Source of the DNA: Flavobacteriia bacterium
GTDB taxonomy: Bacteria > Bacteroidota > Bacteroidia > Flavobacteriales > Flavobacteriaceae
NCBI GenBank assembly: GCA_003973375.1
Contig: QNYL01000076.1
Span: forward strand, 1-6,636
Length of the DNA: 6,636 nt
Direction: 5' to 3'
Shown: piece by piece, positions 6,556 through 6,636 of the stretch
Layout of the letters: every line of letters starts with the position of its first letter
How positions within the stretch are numbered: the stretch's first letter is position 1
Program-made: the position numbers and the translations under genes
Notes under the pieces: model-generated
Database searches by the model: none
What the model saw: only the letters and a program-made list of their open reading frames with translations
What the model was told of the DNA's origin: nothing

Positions 6556-6636
6556 ATGACTAAAAGAATACTGATTTTTTTTATATTAATTCTTCATCTT
6601 ACCAATCTGTTTGGACAGGTTAAAGTGAGTGGGGTT
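6556..6636 (+). CDS. Exported protein, N-terminal fragment (possibly CarboxypepD_reg-like/DUF5686 type)
   Basis: Only the first 27 codons are in the window, from the ATG at 6556, and the frame stays open to the edge. The start MTKR, a hydrophobic core (ILIFFILILHLTNLF) and the Gly-Gln at 20-21 make a typical Bacteroidota type I signal peptide with cleavage near that point. The mature protein then begins VKVSGV. That opening is common in Bacteroidota outer-membrane proteins with an N-terminal carboxypeptidase-regulatory-like beta-sandwich, including DUF5686 proteins and TonB-dependent receptors. The signal peptide is well supported. The family is a guess from six residues. Confidence 0.6.
   Translation, partial: MTKRILIFFILILHLTNLFGQVKVSGV

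Overview
The window looks like chromosomal DNA of a member of the Bacteroidota, most likely a flavobacterium. The DNA is AT-rich, and Shine-Dalgarno sequences are weak or absent. At least five genes or operons are preceded by a perfect match to the Bacteroidota -7 promoter element (TAnnTTTG). The genes are also typical of the group: a BlaI-type repressor paired with an M56 membrane peptidase, a long type III glutamine synthetase, and an exported protein of the CarboxypepD_reg-like kind. No mobile elements, CRISPR array, tRNA or rRNA were seen.

Layout. Positions 1-1472 (minus strand) hold a two-gene operon: a BlaI/MecI/CopY-family repressor, then after 3 bases an M56 (BlaR1/MecR1-like) peptidase that runs off the left edge. 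Positions 1473-1661 are a divergent intergenic region. It contains a tandem palindromic operator interleaved with the repressor's own promoter, and a separate plus-strand promoter. Positions 1662-2594 (+) encode a YrbG-like sodium/calcium antiporter with a GTG start. Positions 2595-2749 contain a GGGG/CCCC-rich palindromic element and the promoter of the next gene. Positions 2750-4936 (+) encode a full-length type III glutamine synthetase (GlnN). Positions 4937-5005 hold a strong terminator whose loop contains the -7 promoter element of the following gene. Positions 5006-6466 (+) encode an ArnT/PMT-like multi-spanning glycosyltransferase. Positions 6467-6555 hold a promoter element and a hairpin with a T-tract. 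From 6556 to the right edge is the start of a secreted protein.

The genes do not form one pathway. The minus-strand pair is a self-contained signal-responsive regulatory module that probably represses itself. The antiporter, glutamine synthetase and glycosyltransferase each appear to have their own promoter, so they are probably separate transcription units. I did not find a convincing new multi-gene system. The most interesting parts are the compact regulatory arrangements: the tandem operator inside the blaI-type promoter, the palindrome upstream of glnN, the promoter nested in the glnN terminator, and the hairpin in the leader of the last gene.
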